The translations under genes were made by a program, and so were the position numbers. A stretch of 64,000 nt of DNA, taken from NCBI RefSeq assembly GCF_949628265.1, contig NC_088789.1, forward strand, positions 30,621,883 through 30,685,882. The letters run 5' to 3'. The notes under the pieces were generated by a model. The model saw nothing but the letters and a program-made list of their open reading frames with translations, was not told the DNA's origin and searched no databases. Positions 21,476 to 32,728 of this stretch are shown piece after piece (positions within the stretch are counted from its first letter, which is position 1; each line of letters opens with the position of its first letter). Source of the stretch: Cloeon dipterum. Its lineage: Eukaryota; Arthropoda; Insecta; Ephemeroptera; Baetidae.

Positions 21476-23590
21476 TGCGGAGGCGCTCCACCTGCCTTCC
21501 GACTATTTTGCGCGTTAGGGTGGAGGTGCAGTTTAACGCTTTCTGCGGGGCGCTCGGTCTGCCTTCCGACTATTTTGCGCGTTAGGGTGGAGTCGCAGTT
21601 TAACGCTTTCTGCGGGGCGCTCGGTCTGCCTTCCGACTATTTTGCGCGTTAGGGTGGAGTCGCAGTTTAACGCTTTCTGCGGGGCGCTCGGTCTGCCTTC
21701 CGACTATTTTGCGCGTTAGGGCGGAGTCGCAGTTTAACGCTTTCTGCAGGGCGCTCGGTCTGCCTTCCGAATATTTTGCGCGTTAGGGCGGAGTCGCAGT
21801 TTAACGCTCTCTGCGGGGCGCTCGGTCTGCCTTCCGACGATTTTGCGCGTTAGGGCGGAGTCGCAGTTTAACGCTTTCTGCGGGGCGCTCGGTCTGCCTT
21901 CCGACTATTTTGCGCGTTAGGGTGGAGGTGCAGTTTAACGCTCTCTGCGGGGCGCTCGGTCTGCCTTCCGACGATTTTGCGCGTTAGGGCGGAGTCGCAG
22001 TTTAACGCTTTCTGCGGGGCGCTCGGTCTGCCTTCCGACTATTTTGCGCGTTAGGGTGGAGGTGCAGTTTAACGCTTTCTGCGGGGCGCTCGGTCTGCCT
22101 TCCGACTATTTTGCGCGTTAGGGTGGAGGCGCAGTTTAACGCTTTCTGCGGGGCGCTCGGTCTGCCTTCCGACTATTTTGCGCGTTAGGGTGGAGGTGCA
22201 GTTTAACGCTTTCTGCGGGGCGCTCGGTCTGCCTTCCGACTATTTTGCGCGTTAGGGTGGAGGTGCAGTTTAACGCTCTCTGCGGGGCGCTCGGTCTGCC
22301 TTCCGACGATTTTGCGCGTTAGGGCGGAGTCGCAGTTTAACGCTTTCTGCGGGGCGCTCGGTCTGCCTTCCGACTATTTTGCGCGTTAGGGTGGAGGTGC
22401 AGTTTAACGCTTTCTGCGGGGCGCTCGGTCTGCCTTCCGACTATTTTGCGCGTTAGGGTGGAGGTGCAGTTTAACGCTTTCTGCGGGGCGCTCGGTCTGC
22501 CTTCCGACTATTTTGCGCGTTAGGGTGGAGGTGCAGTTTAACGCTTTCTGCGGGGCGCTCGGTCTGCCTTCCGACGTTTTGCGCGTTAGGGTGGAGGCGC
22601 AGTTTAACGCTTTCTGCGGGGCGCTCGGTCTGCCTTCCGACTATTTTGCGCGTTAGGGTGGAGGTGCAGTTTAACGCTTTCTGCGGGGCGCTCGGTCTGC
22701 CTTCCGACGTTTTGCGCGTTAGGGTGGAGGCGCAGTTTAACGCTTTCTGCGGGGCGCTCGGTCTGCCTTCCGACTATTTTGCGCGTTAGGGTGGAGGTGC
22801 AGTTTAACGCTTTCTGCGGGGCGCTCGGTCTGCCTTCCGACTATTTTGCGCGTTAGGGTGGAGGTGCAGTTTAACGCTTTCTGCAGGGCGCTCGGTCTGC
22901 CTTCCGAATATTTTGCGCGTTAGGGTGGAGGTGCAGTTTAACGCTTTCTGCGGGGCGCTCGGTCTGCCTTCCGACTATTTTGCGCGTTAGGGTGGAGGTG
23001 CAGTTTAACGCTTTCTGCGGGGCGCTCGGTCTGCCTTCCGACGTTTTGCGCGTTAGGGTGGAGGCGCAGTTTAACGCTTTCTGCGGGGCGCTCGGTCTGC
23101 CTTCCGACTATTTTGCGCGTTAGGGTGGAGGTGCAGTTTAACGCTTTCTGCGGGGCGCTCGGTCTGCCTTCCGACTATTTTGCGCGTTAGGGTGGAGGTG
23201 CAGTTTAACGCTTTCTGCAGGGCGCTCGGTCTGCCTTCCGAATATTTTGCGCGTTAGGGTGGAGGTGCAGTTTAACGCTTTCTGCGGGGCGCTCGGTCTG
23301 CCTTCCGACTATTTTGCGCGTTAGGGTGGAGGTGCAGTTTAACGCTTTCTGCGGGGCGCTCGGTCTGCCTTCCGACTATTTTGCGCGTTAGGGTGGAGGT
23401 GCAGTTTAACGCTTTCTGCGGGGCGCTCGGTCTGCCTTCCGACTATTTTGCGCGTTAGGGTGGAGGTGCAGTTTAACGCTTTCTGCGGGGCGCTCGGTCT
23501 GCCTTCCGACGATTTTGCGCGTTAGGGTGGAGGTGCAGTTTAACGTTTTCTGCGGGGCGCTCGGTCTGCCTTCCGACGATTTTGCGCGGT
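21476..23590. repeat. Satellite / minisatellite of 67-bp units, about 31 copies
   Basis: Period 67 bp, measured directly (TTCTGCGGGG at 21541 and 21608). Unit landmarks: TTTCTGCGGGGCGCTCGGTC, TGCCTTCCGAC, TATTTTGCGCGTTAGGG, TGGAGGTGCAGTTTAACGC. Variants: GACGATT with GGCGGAGTCGC (toward the 5' end); GACGTTTT (one base shorter); CTGCAGGG with GAATATT. A 334-bp block of five units repeats (CTGCAGGG at 22881 and 23215; GACGTTTT at 22706 and 23040), so there is higher-order structure. Units are rich in CpG. Confidence 0.95.
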
Positions 23591-23760
23591 GGCGCGACGA
23601 GGTGCGTCATTACGCTGTGCCGCGCAGGAGCGCTCGATTCGCCTTTCGGTGCGTGCGCCCGACGTCTCGACGGTCCAGCGCCCGCAGGGCGGCGGCCGCG
23701 AAGCGGCCGTCGGCGCGCGCAGCTTCAAGTGGCGACGAGCCACTTGTTATGCGATACATA
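23590..23760. other. GC/CpG-rich island at the 3' edge of the satellite
   Basis: Follows the last satellite half-unit directly, with many CpG and GGCGGCCGCGAAGCGGCCG-type palindromes. No gene attached to it was found. It could be a CpG-rich promoter or a degenerate array edge. Confidence 0.5.
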
Positions 23761-24329
23761 GTGTTTCTTTTAGAAAGCGTAAAGCAGTCATTCGGAGGCG
23801 CTTGTTTTAATCTGCTTGTGCCTCTTTAAGGCGTCTACTTTAAATAGTTCATAAAATGTGAACGCACCTAAAACTTCGCTATAAATGGTGTGATTTTTTT
23901 CAATGGGAAAATTTTTGCTATATTTGGAAGAAATAAAATTATTTAAAATTCTGATAATTATAGCTTTCATTTTATTTTCAAATAGAAAAAATTCTTAGTT
24001 TCATCAGATTAAAAATATCAACATTATTTAGGGATTCCAATTTTATATGCATACCACTGTGACTTAAAATGACTAACAGTTTTAATATAAATTAATATTC
24101 TTAAACTATACTTTGTGGATATGAACAAGAAATATATTAGTTTATCTTTATATTATCTTTTGTAAATAAATATATTTACGTATTTAACTTATTCAGGAAG
24201 CAAGCTAACGTTTTTCCTTTATTTAACTTGTTTCTGTTGAACTTCTTGAACTCTCGTCTTTCCTGAGTCCACCGAATAAAGGACTGAAAGGGAAAGAGGG
24301 AAGCAGGCAGTCCATCACAGATACCTGGA
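23761..24329. other. AT-rich spacer, nothing recognised
   Basis: No supported feature. Confidence 0.4.
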
Positions 24330-24990
24330 CGTCAGTCAGGTACTGGGCAAAAAGGCCGAAACAACCTTTGCGAGAGAAGCAGAGGCGCTGAATTGGTCAG
24401 ACATGGTTTGCAAGTTGTAAAGGCGGAATTCTCTCTGGAGAATGTGCTGCCTCAGGATCTTTCTCTCCCTGATCTGAGCAGTGACCTTCTTCAGGGCGTC
24501 CAGGTTGAATGCCACCTCCAGGCAAACCTTCTGCAATCAGGGCGAAGTCAGGATGTTGGCCACCACCTCGCAGGCCTCACTACTGCGTAATTTAATTATT
24601 TTAATTTAAAAAACATAATTAACCAAATTAAACCTACGATGACACTCTTCACGCGAACTCTCCAAGCTGAGGAAAGTTGTCCACGTCAGTTTCCTCTATG
24701 AGCAAGACGCCTTCCAAAGTTATAGCTTTTCCAGTCGAGGACAAAGCTTCATAAGACGACGCACTTGTAGCCAGTCACCGGTTTCGGACGCCAGCGGCAG
24801 GTAATTGATGCGTAGCGTGTGCAGATTCGGACCAAAAGTGGCCAGGAAGCGGTCCATGGTCCATGACGTACTGGTCCACAGACAATTTCCAGCGCCAGGG
24901 CCCAGATTTTGGTCAGCTGGAACAGAGACTCGGGCCGGTACTTTTCAACCCTGGCGCAGATGATCTGAAAATAAATGATTTATTAATTAG
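24330..24990 (-). pseudogene. F-box/LRR family pseudogene fragment
   Basis: On the minus strand an exon from 24974 (acceptor TTTTCAG) to about 24630 reads, in shifted frames, FGPNLHTLRINYLPLASET, MKLCPRLEKL and ITLEGVLLIEETDVDNFPQL. After a small intron (about 24590-24630) comes SEACEVVANILTSP, then VCLEVAFNLDALKKVTAQIR and ERKILRQ, with ASLAKVVSAFLP. These match the last two exons of the intact gene at 56114-59392 (CPSLEKLVLKGE; TEKKILQRLKSL; KCAVASLPT). They match even better the decayed gene at 46499-48292 (KQKKILRQLQS; RLAKMASAFLPS). Internal stops and shifts show it is dead. LRR proteins of this kind usually recruit substrates to SCF ubiquitin ligases. Confidence 0.65.
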
Positions 24991-26130
24991 ATCAATATAA
25001 AAGGGTGAAATAAACAGACCCTTCAGATGAGTGGTGTTTGGGTGCTTGATTTGCTCGTCTCCGCCTCCATTGGGGGAATGGTCCAACGTGGTGTGAAGGT
25101 GAAGTTGGTGCTCCGTCTCGAACAAAATCGAATCAGGTGTTTTTTCCTGAGCATCATCTCACTGTGGCTTCAGATTTTGCGACCTGGCCTTCTTCATCTG
25201 AAGAGTCCATTTACTGCTCGAGACGACCTGAAAAAAAAACAAGGGGTGAGCGCACGAAATTGCACTAAATGAATTTTACTGAAAATTCGTAGGCTACAAA
25301 TACATGCATAGAAGTGCTAATAAATAAATCACGACATGAAAAATCAAAGATGGACGAAAGTCGAGTCGATTTCATTATTAGGATGACGGCGCCAGGAAGG
25401 AATTTTGCTGCGATGTAAATTGAGAATACTGCAGGTTCAATTTATATTAATTTACGTTTTATCTTTTTGGGTGTTTCTGAAGCTTCATTCATCGCCTCTT
25501 CAATCCATAATTTTCTTCCGCGGCCGCGCTCATAATCAGTAATAAGGGCTCAGGCCGCGCCAGGGCCGCACTTTTTACCGTGAATTCCCGTGAATACGTT
25601 TGGCGTGTTGTGTTGTGGTTTCCATCAGCTGACAGCTGGTTCAGCCAATGGGCGTGGCCTTTTAGCGTCACCTTCTCATTGGCTGGCTCGAGAGAAATAA
25701 TGCACGAAAATGCTCGCGGCGCCAAAACCTCTGCTTCACAACAGGGCGCGCATACCATCACGCACCACGCCAACGTTGCCAGAGCCTGAGAGCCAGAAGC
25801 CAGACAAGTAGTGGAAGCCATGAGGGGACAGGCAACGTTGCCGCTAAATCAGAGATAAAATATTATCTTCCGATATTCAACGTTGGAATCAAAACCAACT
25901 TATTTGCCGCCTATCGCAACGTGAAAATAATTCACGTGTGTTAATTCTCTTGCTACAAAATTGGCACTCTAAAATTGTCATAAATTGATTTCTTATTTTC
26001 CGTAGTTTTTCAACAATGATTTTTTCTAAATTTTCATCCGATTCTTTTAGTTCAAATATAATAATGAACATTTAACTTTCAATAAAATGAATAAACAAGA
26101 AAAAATATAAAAGATAAAGTTCGTGAATTC
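24991..26130. other. Intergenic; inverted CCAAT pair near 25646
   Basis: CAGCCAATGGGCGTGG and TCTCATTGGCTGG (25640-25690) are oppositely oriented CCAAT boxes in a GC-rich stretch (25500-25830). It could be a promoter, but no linked exon was found. 25000-25250 may hold further, unreadable remains of the LRR pseudogene. Confidence 0.35.
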
Positions 26131-26264
26131 ACCAGTTGCATAAATCCTTAGTGTTCGAAGCCGCCAACAGATGGCGCCACCGTAGACTTTAGATTTTTAG
26201 GCACTTCCGCTGCGATTTCAGACTCAAAATAATTACTGTGCATTCTTCAATCAATTTGCTAATT
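26131..26264. mobile_element. Palindromic MITE, copy E (left arm only)
   Basis: Starts ACCAGTTGCATAAATCC after GAATTC and runs to AATTTGCTAATTT, then stops. The loop and right arm are missing. Confidence 0.8.
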
Positions 26265-28147
26265 TGTATTATGAGGACTCAATGAGGGAGTGGACCAGAT
26301 GGGAGTTGGGGGTTGTTTTTATGGTTTTTATTAAGACAATAATAATTGCACCCTGCGGAAGGGGCCAAGTTTATATTGAACAAAATTTTAAGGGGTCGAG
26401 GTTTGAGGTAGCAGTTTAAAATTATTAAATATTTCATCCTCAACAGCTGAAGAGATCCTACAACGATTCTGGGGATACTTCGGTATGTGAAGTACCGTGG
26501 ACGACAAGAAAAACGACCGCGTTGCCTGGGGGGAAATCTTTGGTTAGGGTGGTGTGAGCTGGGAACAAGGACACAGATATTCTCAACTGCTGACGTCACG
26601 AGTGATGCGCGTCGCGCTCCATGTAGCACTGGCACGAATATTATTTCCACACACTGTTGCGAGAAGCATCGAAAATCTGGGTTCGATTTGATACGCCTCC
26701 ACCTTTGAAAGGCATTGTTATTTTTTATTTTTTCTTCTCAGGATAATAAGATTATTTCTGAATAGTTCGCATCTGGCTCAAAGGCCACCCAGCAGAACCA
26801 CTATCCCTATTTTTCTTCCCATTCTTTTGTGTGCCCCTCGCTGAACCTTTCCTTCATCTTGGGGAGAGACAAAATATTTTTCAACAGCCAGGCAAGAATC
26901 CTTGAAAATGATTGTGCGGGCTTGTGCGGGAGTACAGGAGTGGGCTAAAGTTAAGTTGCAAGATCGCGCCTCTCCTGCAGCTTCTCCAGACTCCAGACTT
27001 CCCAGCTGCTCCGACTCTCAGTGCAATTCTTGCCGTTGTGCCCATTATGTTTTGACGACATCATTTCGCTTATAAAATCAACGTTGGAGATTAAACGAAT
27101 GGCCAAGATTCCAGTCGCGACGCGCCGAGCTAGCCGACTGAGCCGACTCTTTTCTCGCGATGAGCCAGACGCCGACAATTTTTATCGAGCTGCGCCGTAG
27201 CCGCCAGCAAGCCACACATAATTTATATCTTTATCATTTTTCATTTCACGTGCCGAAATTAAACATTATCGCGCCGTTCTGTTTCTGAAGTAATTCGATT
27301 ACAGTATTTTCATGTTAGTTGCAACTTCATTAATAATTTAAAAAAATTAATTAATCCATAATCATTTTATAACTTTTTGTCATTTTAAATTTTTAAGTAA
27401 TTTCTATACCCTTGGTCTACAAAACTGCAAGTCATAAATTATTTGTGATTAATGCAATGCATGATAATCCATTAGTTTCACTGACATGAAGAATTAACAG
27501 ATTACGTAATTATCAATTTCAATAAATTGCTACCAGAAATAATGCGTTATTTTTGGGGGGTATAAATAAACCAAAACACGTACCAACAAATATTAATTAG
27601 TAGATGACAATAAATAATGCCTTTCACCAACTAAAGTCGCTTTGAAAACTACAGAAGGTTGAGAGCCTGTCATTATAAGTTTCCACCTAGCTGAGATAAA
27701 GCAATAATTATTATAAACTCACATTGTGACGTAGTAGTTTCTTACGAACTAAGACGTTTTTTAACGGTCAGAATAGCAAGTAAGCGAATTGTCCAAAGAG
27801 CGTACACTCGACTTCTTGGAAGCCCAGCGAGGGCCTCGGCCGCTTCAGCTTTTAATATCTGCGACAAAGCACTTTAAGGCCGCAGCTAGCTAAGCTGAAC
27901 TAAACTGATGACGAAAAGGCGAATACTAGCAAATTCCAAGCAGTCTAAATTCCACTTCTAAATATTTGTTAACCGCTTAAATTCCTTGCATTGTCCCAAT
28001 ATTTTGCATCCCTTCATTTCAGGATTCAAAATTCTAACATGACATAGATCATTTAAAATTTGATCATGACCAGACATTTATTTTTATTAGTATTTTTATA
28101 GAAGCTTCCCTTCCTGGCCAAGACGGCTGATATCGTTTCCCCTCAAG
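26265..28147. other. Intergenic, nothing recognised
   Basis: A 123-codon minus frame at 26279-26650 has no domain, start or splice support. The remainder is AT-rich. Confidence 0.4.
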
Positions 28148-29493
28148 CAACCTGCTACTGCTCCTGCGCAGAGCCGTGCGCATCGCAGATCATTTCAGGC
28201 CATGCGGTGAATGAAAGGAGAGAACAGAAATCGCGCGGCTGCAGTAAGGAGCGTGTAGGTGCATCAGTGCATTCAGAGGTTCGAGCCGACACAGACGCAC
28301 GTGGAGCATTTTTACGAAATAACCACACAGACATTTCGAAATATCCGCATATTGAGTGCACCCGGGATTGTGAGAAATAAGTTATTAGGATCTCCAAAAA
28401 GCTTTTAAAAGGTAAATTTCACGTTTATTCGTATTGATGGCAAAAATATTCAGGGATTTTTTAGCTCTTCCTTCTCAGCCACTCGAAATCACGCTTGCAA
28501 TCATCTCTAATAGAAGCCCGAGCCGCCCTGCTTTTTTCTAAACCGGCTTTCGATTAGCCGCCTAAATCTCGCGGCGGCGCGGCTCGAGTCACTCACATCT
28601 CACGTTTTTTGAATTGAAAATATATTTTTCTTAAATTAAAAAAATTATATTTTACGAAGGGGTCTTTTGGCTCCACTAATTAATCAATTTTGTACTTCCA
28701 ATCAGTCAACCAAATATTTGAAAATAACGATGGAATTTTTAATTAACATAATTTTTATTATTTGAACTTTCTTGAAGTATCAATCCACTCAGGAATATTT
28801 AACGTGACAGTTCGCACGAAATTTTAAAGCTGTGCTGGCATATGTTTCGGCAGTGGCCGCGCACAAAAACAGTTTTTTGAAGCACAGAGAGCATTTCTGT
28901 GCGCCTCCGAGAGTTGAGAAGTGGCAAAAATGCTTTGAAAACGGTCCCAGGGGCGGACGGGGGTGGCAATGAAGCCCAACATACACAAAATTTTACGGCA
29001 AGAGCAGCGAACATTGGTTTTTCATCGTACGAGCCATAGGAGCCGAGCTATGAATTTTTAAAGGAGGAAAAACGCGGTTTGTGACATATCAGAATTTTTG
29101 CTTTTTGGGCCTGCCCGTGGCCTCGATGGCCGCTGCATGGGTGGTGATTTTTGCGCCAGTCGATGCACCTCAGTGGTGCGTGTCCACCAGTGTGCGGTTT
29201 TCCAAAATCGGACCATTTTTCGAAACACAGCGAATTTTTTTCGGCAAAAGGAAAATCATTTTGTGAGGCTATCAGAATTTTAAATCTCCCGATTCTGCTG
29301 GGGACATTTTTCTTTATTTATTGCTGCCCTTCTAAATTGATAAGTTTTGATAGAATTTTAATTAAAAATGTTTTATTATCATAACAGAGCGCCTGTTGGG
29401 TCTAAATGTTAAAAATTGAAAAAGTGAGGCAGCGAGCACTCACTGCCTCACTGACACCAGAGATTTCTCTCGTCCGTTCCATTCAAACCTGAC
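28148..29493. repeat. Dispersed repeat, copy 2 (pair with 7369-8236)
   Basis: Same order of landmarks as copy 1, with roughly 500 additional bases (about 28720-29220) absent from copy 1. The similarity stops abruptly at TTCAAACCTGAC, the same point as in copy 1, marking a real element boundary. Confidence 0.65.
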
Positions 29494-29799
29494 TATAATA
29501 TAGTGTATTTCAATACCAAACTTTTGTATTGTCTGGAACTTTTCTTGACGAAACTGGTAAAATTTCTGGTAATGTTTTTAAAAGGAAATATTTTAAATTT
29601 TCTTGTCTTGTATTGATTTTCAAACCTTTCTTGTTTTGGTATTGTTTTTCTGACAAAAAAATCTTGTTTCGGTATTGTTTTTTGAAAAAATTCTGTTTTT
29701 TCTAAAAGACCTTTTTTTAAGTTTTATATTACCAAATCTTGCAGTGGCATTTTAATAAAATTGTCATTTTGCTTGATTAAATATATTTTAAAATTGAAA
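29494..29799. other. T-rich spacer
   Basis: Imperfect repeats of a TTTCTTGT-TTTGGTATTG type stretch; no gene. Confidence 0.4.
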
Positions 29800-30215
29800 C
29801 CAGCCCGTTGGCTCGCATTGTTAAAGGCACTCTCAGGAGTGTCAAAGCAATGAGAGGTACTTGAGCAGTTCGGAGATCTAATACTGGCTACCCAATGTCA
29901 GAAATGGCAAAAAGTGGTTAGTTTAGTGACTCGAATTGCTCAAATTGCTCAACGGGCTGGGAGGCGCACCGGCGCCGACTCGCTACTTGCTGCTTTGCAC
30001 CTTTCCAGCATGCGGGATTTGGCTTCACGGGACGAATGTCTAGCGTTTCAAAGCAGTCCTCGGTGCGGAGGCAAGTGGCCCTTCAGTGGGCTGGGTCCCT
30101 GTGCGGCCCGGTGCGCCCATGTTATCCGTTCGCGGTGTTATTGGGACCCGGGTTTCAGCATTCGTGCTAGTACAGTGCGCGCCCTTCCCGGTCCTCCGGT
30201 CCTCGGACATAGAGT
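29800..30215 (+). repeat. GC-rich dispersed repeat, copy 2
   Basis: Partner of 20311-20725, same orientation, with small indels and substitutions. Its 3' boundary is followed within 60 bases by the nested hairpin at 30269. Confidence 0.75.
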
Positions 30216-30268
30216 GCTTATAACGTGTGGCCGTGATCCCCCTTGTTCCCGCCCGCCCTAGTCAAAAT

Positions 30269-30412
30269 CTGAAATCTAACCATTTCCAGACAACAAGAAG
30301 TGTATTTCACTTGTTGTCTGGTTGCCATGGTGATGCGTGCTTCGCTGACAGCCGCTGGCGCTCGGGTGCGATCGTCGCTGTCGGAGCTCGCAGCGAAATG
30401 GTTAGATTTCAG
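30269..30412. repeat. Nested hairpin upstream of the bromodomain gene
   Basis: Outer arms CTGAAATCTAACCATTTC (30269-30286) and its exact complement (30395-30412) enclose an inner stem CCAGACAACAAG / CTTGTTGTCTGG (30286-30321). An 18-bp perfect outer stem is unlikely by chance. Confidence 0.7.
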
Positions 30413-30622
30413 CGGTGGAATTCTCGAAAGCGCTTTTGTTTTCAGGCTCGGTTCCGAGTTATATGATAAAACGACTCGTGCGCGTTCGATTGACACCAAT
30501 AAGTCCGCGGATGGCTTCATGAATTTAGCTGTAGCGCCAACCGCGTGCGCGCATTTTAACATGGGGAGAGATAGGGAAGCGGCAGTGCGCAGGCCACAGT
30601 CGCGTCGGTCGGCCTAGCCATC

Positions 30623-30668
30623 TCACTCTCGTTATAAGCACTCAATTTAAGACAGTGCTCGAGAGTGA
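30623..30668. repeat. 46-bp hairpin
   Basis: TCACTCTCG at the left and CGAGAGTGA at the right, with inner AGCACT / AGTGCT, lie about 140 bases upstream of the bromodomain ATG exon. Confidence 0.55.
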
Positions 30669-30810
30669 ATTTTTCACGCTTGTATGATGCCAATGTTGCT
30701 TTTAGAACCAGAGTTCTACTTTTTTCGGGTTTGCTAGCATCGTCGCTTATTTTTTGGGCCATATAAGTTTACACAATGTAATATATATCTTTTTTTTGTT
30801 TTTCCAGAAA

Positions 30811-32728
30811 ATGGAAGGCAGCAGCGAACTTGCTTCTTGCGGGCCACAGCAAGGCCAAGAAAGCCAAATGAGCAAGCATCAGCAGGATTTCTTGAAGAAA
30901 ACTTTAGATGGGCTTTGTAAACTAAAATGTGCCGGCCCATTCCTGGTTCCGGTTGATCCGGTTCTTCTAAAAATTCCCGTAAGTCTCTAAAAACATTATA
31001 GATATTATATAATTTAAACAGTACAAAATTGTCTGGATTTAATTTTTATTGACTTGTTGTTTTTTTTGTTTGTTTGTTTCAGGACTACTTTAAAGTCATT
31101 CAGAAACCCATGGATCTGAGCACAATTAAAAAAAATCTTAGTAATAATTACTACTCAAAAGTTCAGCAGCTTACTGATGACTTTAATTTAATGATTAGTA
31201 ATTGTATTGAATATAACGGAGCGTGCTCACCAATTGCGAGGCTAGGAGCAAAACTTGAAAAATCTTTCGAAAACAAAATGAGACACTTCCCCCGTAAAAT
31301 TACAATACATTTTTTTGATAAAGAAACAAATAACGGCAGTTTTTCGGCCGGGGTGAGCACTCCACCTACAAATACTAATAGGAAGGTTACCAAACCTACA
31401 AATACTGCTCCTCCAGTACAACCAAAGAACTCAATTACCTTTGGATTCGTTAACATAGACGACTTGCCGATTCAATCGAGGAAAAGAACACTGTTCGAGT
31501 CGTCTTCGTCCTCCAGTTCTGATGACAAAGTGGATATTTTGTCAGCTCCTCCTAAAAGGAAGTGCCCTGAGGTCAAACACCTCGGGAGAACAATGTCACT
31601 AAACCCACCCACTGTGCAACAGCCTTCTTCCAGCAATGCAGTTCCACCACCAAAGCAAGCAGAAAAAACTCAAGAAGAGGCGCATGTTTCCCAGCCTGAT
31701 CATCAACTGCCTTCACAAGTGGACCCTAGGAGGGAGCCTAAAGAGAAGTGGAGACGCCGTCAGTGCAAAAATTGCGTGGAAAGACCGATAGTGTACACAG
31801 AGGTAGGTTTATTCCTCATTTTTGGACTTTAAATTGGATTGATGGAGGCCAGAAATTTTATTTGATTTGACATCCTGATTACAAAAATTTTTCTCCTGGG
31901 AAAAAATCAAGATTTATTTTCATCTCTTGATTACTATTCAATCTTTTGAGCCAATTTTCTAAGAAATTTTAACTTTAACCTTGAAAATTATCAAATACCG
32001 TCTTTCGAAGAAGTATCTTAGCACACCAATCGATTTTTGATGGTCGAATTAGGTAAAAAAGTAATTTCCCGACCAATAAATCCAGCGTGACTTGCGTACT
32101 TTTTTCACCGCTAAAACAATATGAATGCGAGAAGTGCGCATGCGTCAGAGCTGGCTGGATGTGACAAATAAGAAGTTTGTACAGGCGGTCTCTCTGCAGG
32201 TGCTCAAACCAGCTCTGACGCATGCGCAGATCTCGCTTTCATATTGTTTTGACGGGAAATAAGTTTGCACATCGCGCTGGACCTTTATAGGTCTGAAAAA
32301 TGATCCACTTTACCTAATTGGACACTCAAGAATCGATTAGTGTGCTCAAAATCTTAGTCTTAGACGGTCCTTAATAAGGTAGATCAGGATAAGAAATCAT
32401 TTATTTATTTTTAATTTAACTAAGAGTGAATTTTGACCTCTAGAGTGCTTGGAAACTTTGTTAATTAGTGTCGTTTATGTTTTAGAAGGAAGTAAGACGA
32501 GGAGAGAAGTTAAACAACCTCGAATGGAGACTTATTCCAATAGGAATGTCGACGGCTGGGATTCGTATCCTGCAGGCTTCTTCTCTGATTGCCGATGCTT
32601 CTTCTCTGATTGCCGACTTCGAGAGAGAATACGGCATCGAAAAATATTACACTCAATATTTCGCATTTGACGGGCTGGGAAATACCAACAATTGCCGACA
32701 TTCAGAGGAAACTAACTGTGAATGTTAA
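30811..32728 (+). CDS. Single BET-type bromodomain protein, 3 coding exons, 376 aa
   Basis: Exons 30811-30978, 31083-31802 and 32486-32728 join in phase 0 to 376 codons plus TAA. A 5' non-coding exon is likely, because an acceptor (TTTTTCCAG) sits three bases before the ATG. Residues about 22-115 form a bromodomain: PFLVPVDPVLLKIPDY, KVIQKPMDLSTIKKNL, DDFNLMISNCIEYNG. Asn101 is the expected acetyl-lysine-binding Asn. The WPF shelf reads AGPF, with Gly42 replacing the Trp. The rest is low complexity: Pro/Thr-rich, a serine cluster SSSSSSDD near residue 195, and a basic KWRRRQCKNC segment. The last exon (ASSLIADASSLIADFEREYG) resembles no BET ET domain. BET proteins normally carry two bromodomains plus ET and act in transcription; this half-size form may be a specialised paralogue. 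Intron 2 contains a foldback element. Confidence 0.8.
32019..32348. mobile_element. Foldback element inside bromodomain-gene intron
   Basis: Outer ends AGCACACCAATCGATT and AATCGATTAGTGTGCT are inverted. Inner stem: AAAACAATATGAATGCGAGA, then GCGCATGCGTCAGAGCTGG, mirrored at 32205-32260. Related to 1584-1999. It sits wholly within the 31803-32485 intron and does not touch the splice sites. Confidence 0.75.

Noticed and set aside
21476..23590. Possible CRISPR-like array
   Set aside because: Repeats are contiguous 67-bp units with no variable spacers, in a eukaryotic intron-bearing genome; it is a satellite.
23515..23829. Arg-rich frames on both strands
   Set aside because: Artefact of the CpG-rich block: overlapping open frames on both strands because stop codons are rare in GC-rich DNA.
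25489..25821. 110-codon minus-strand frame in a GC-rich stretch
   Set aside because: An opposing frame of similar length exists on the plus strand; no domain.
26279..26650. 123-codon minus-strand frame
   Set aside because: No family motif; composition fits random translation.
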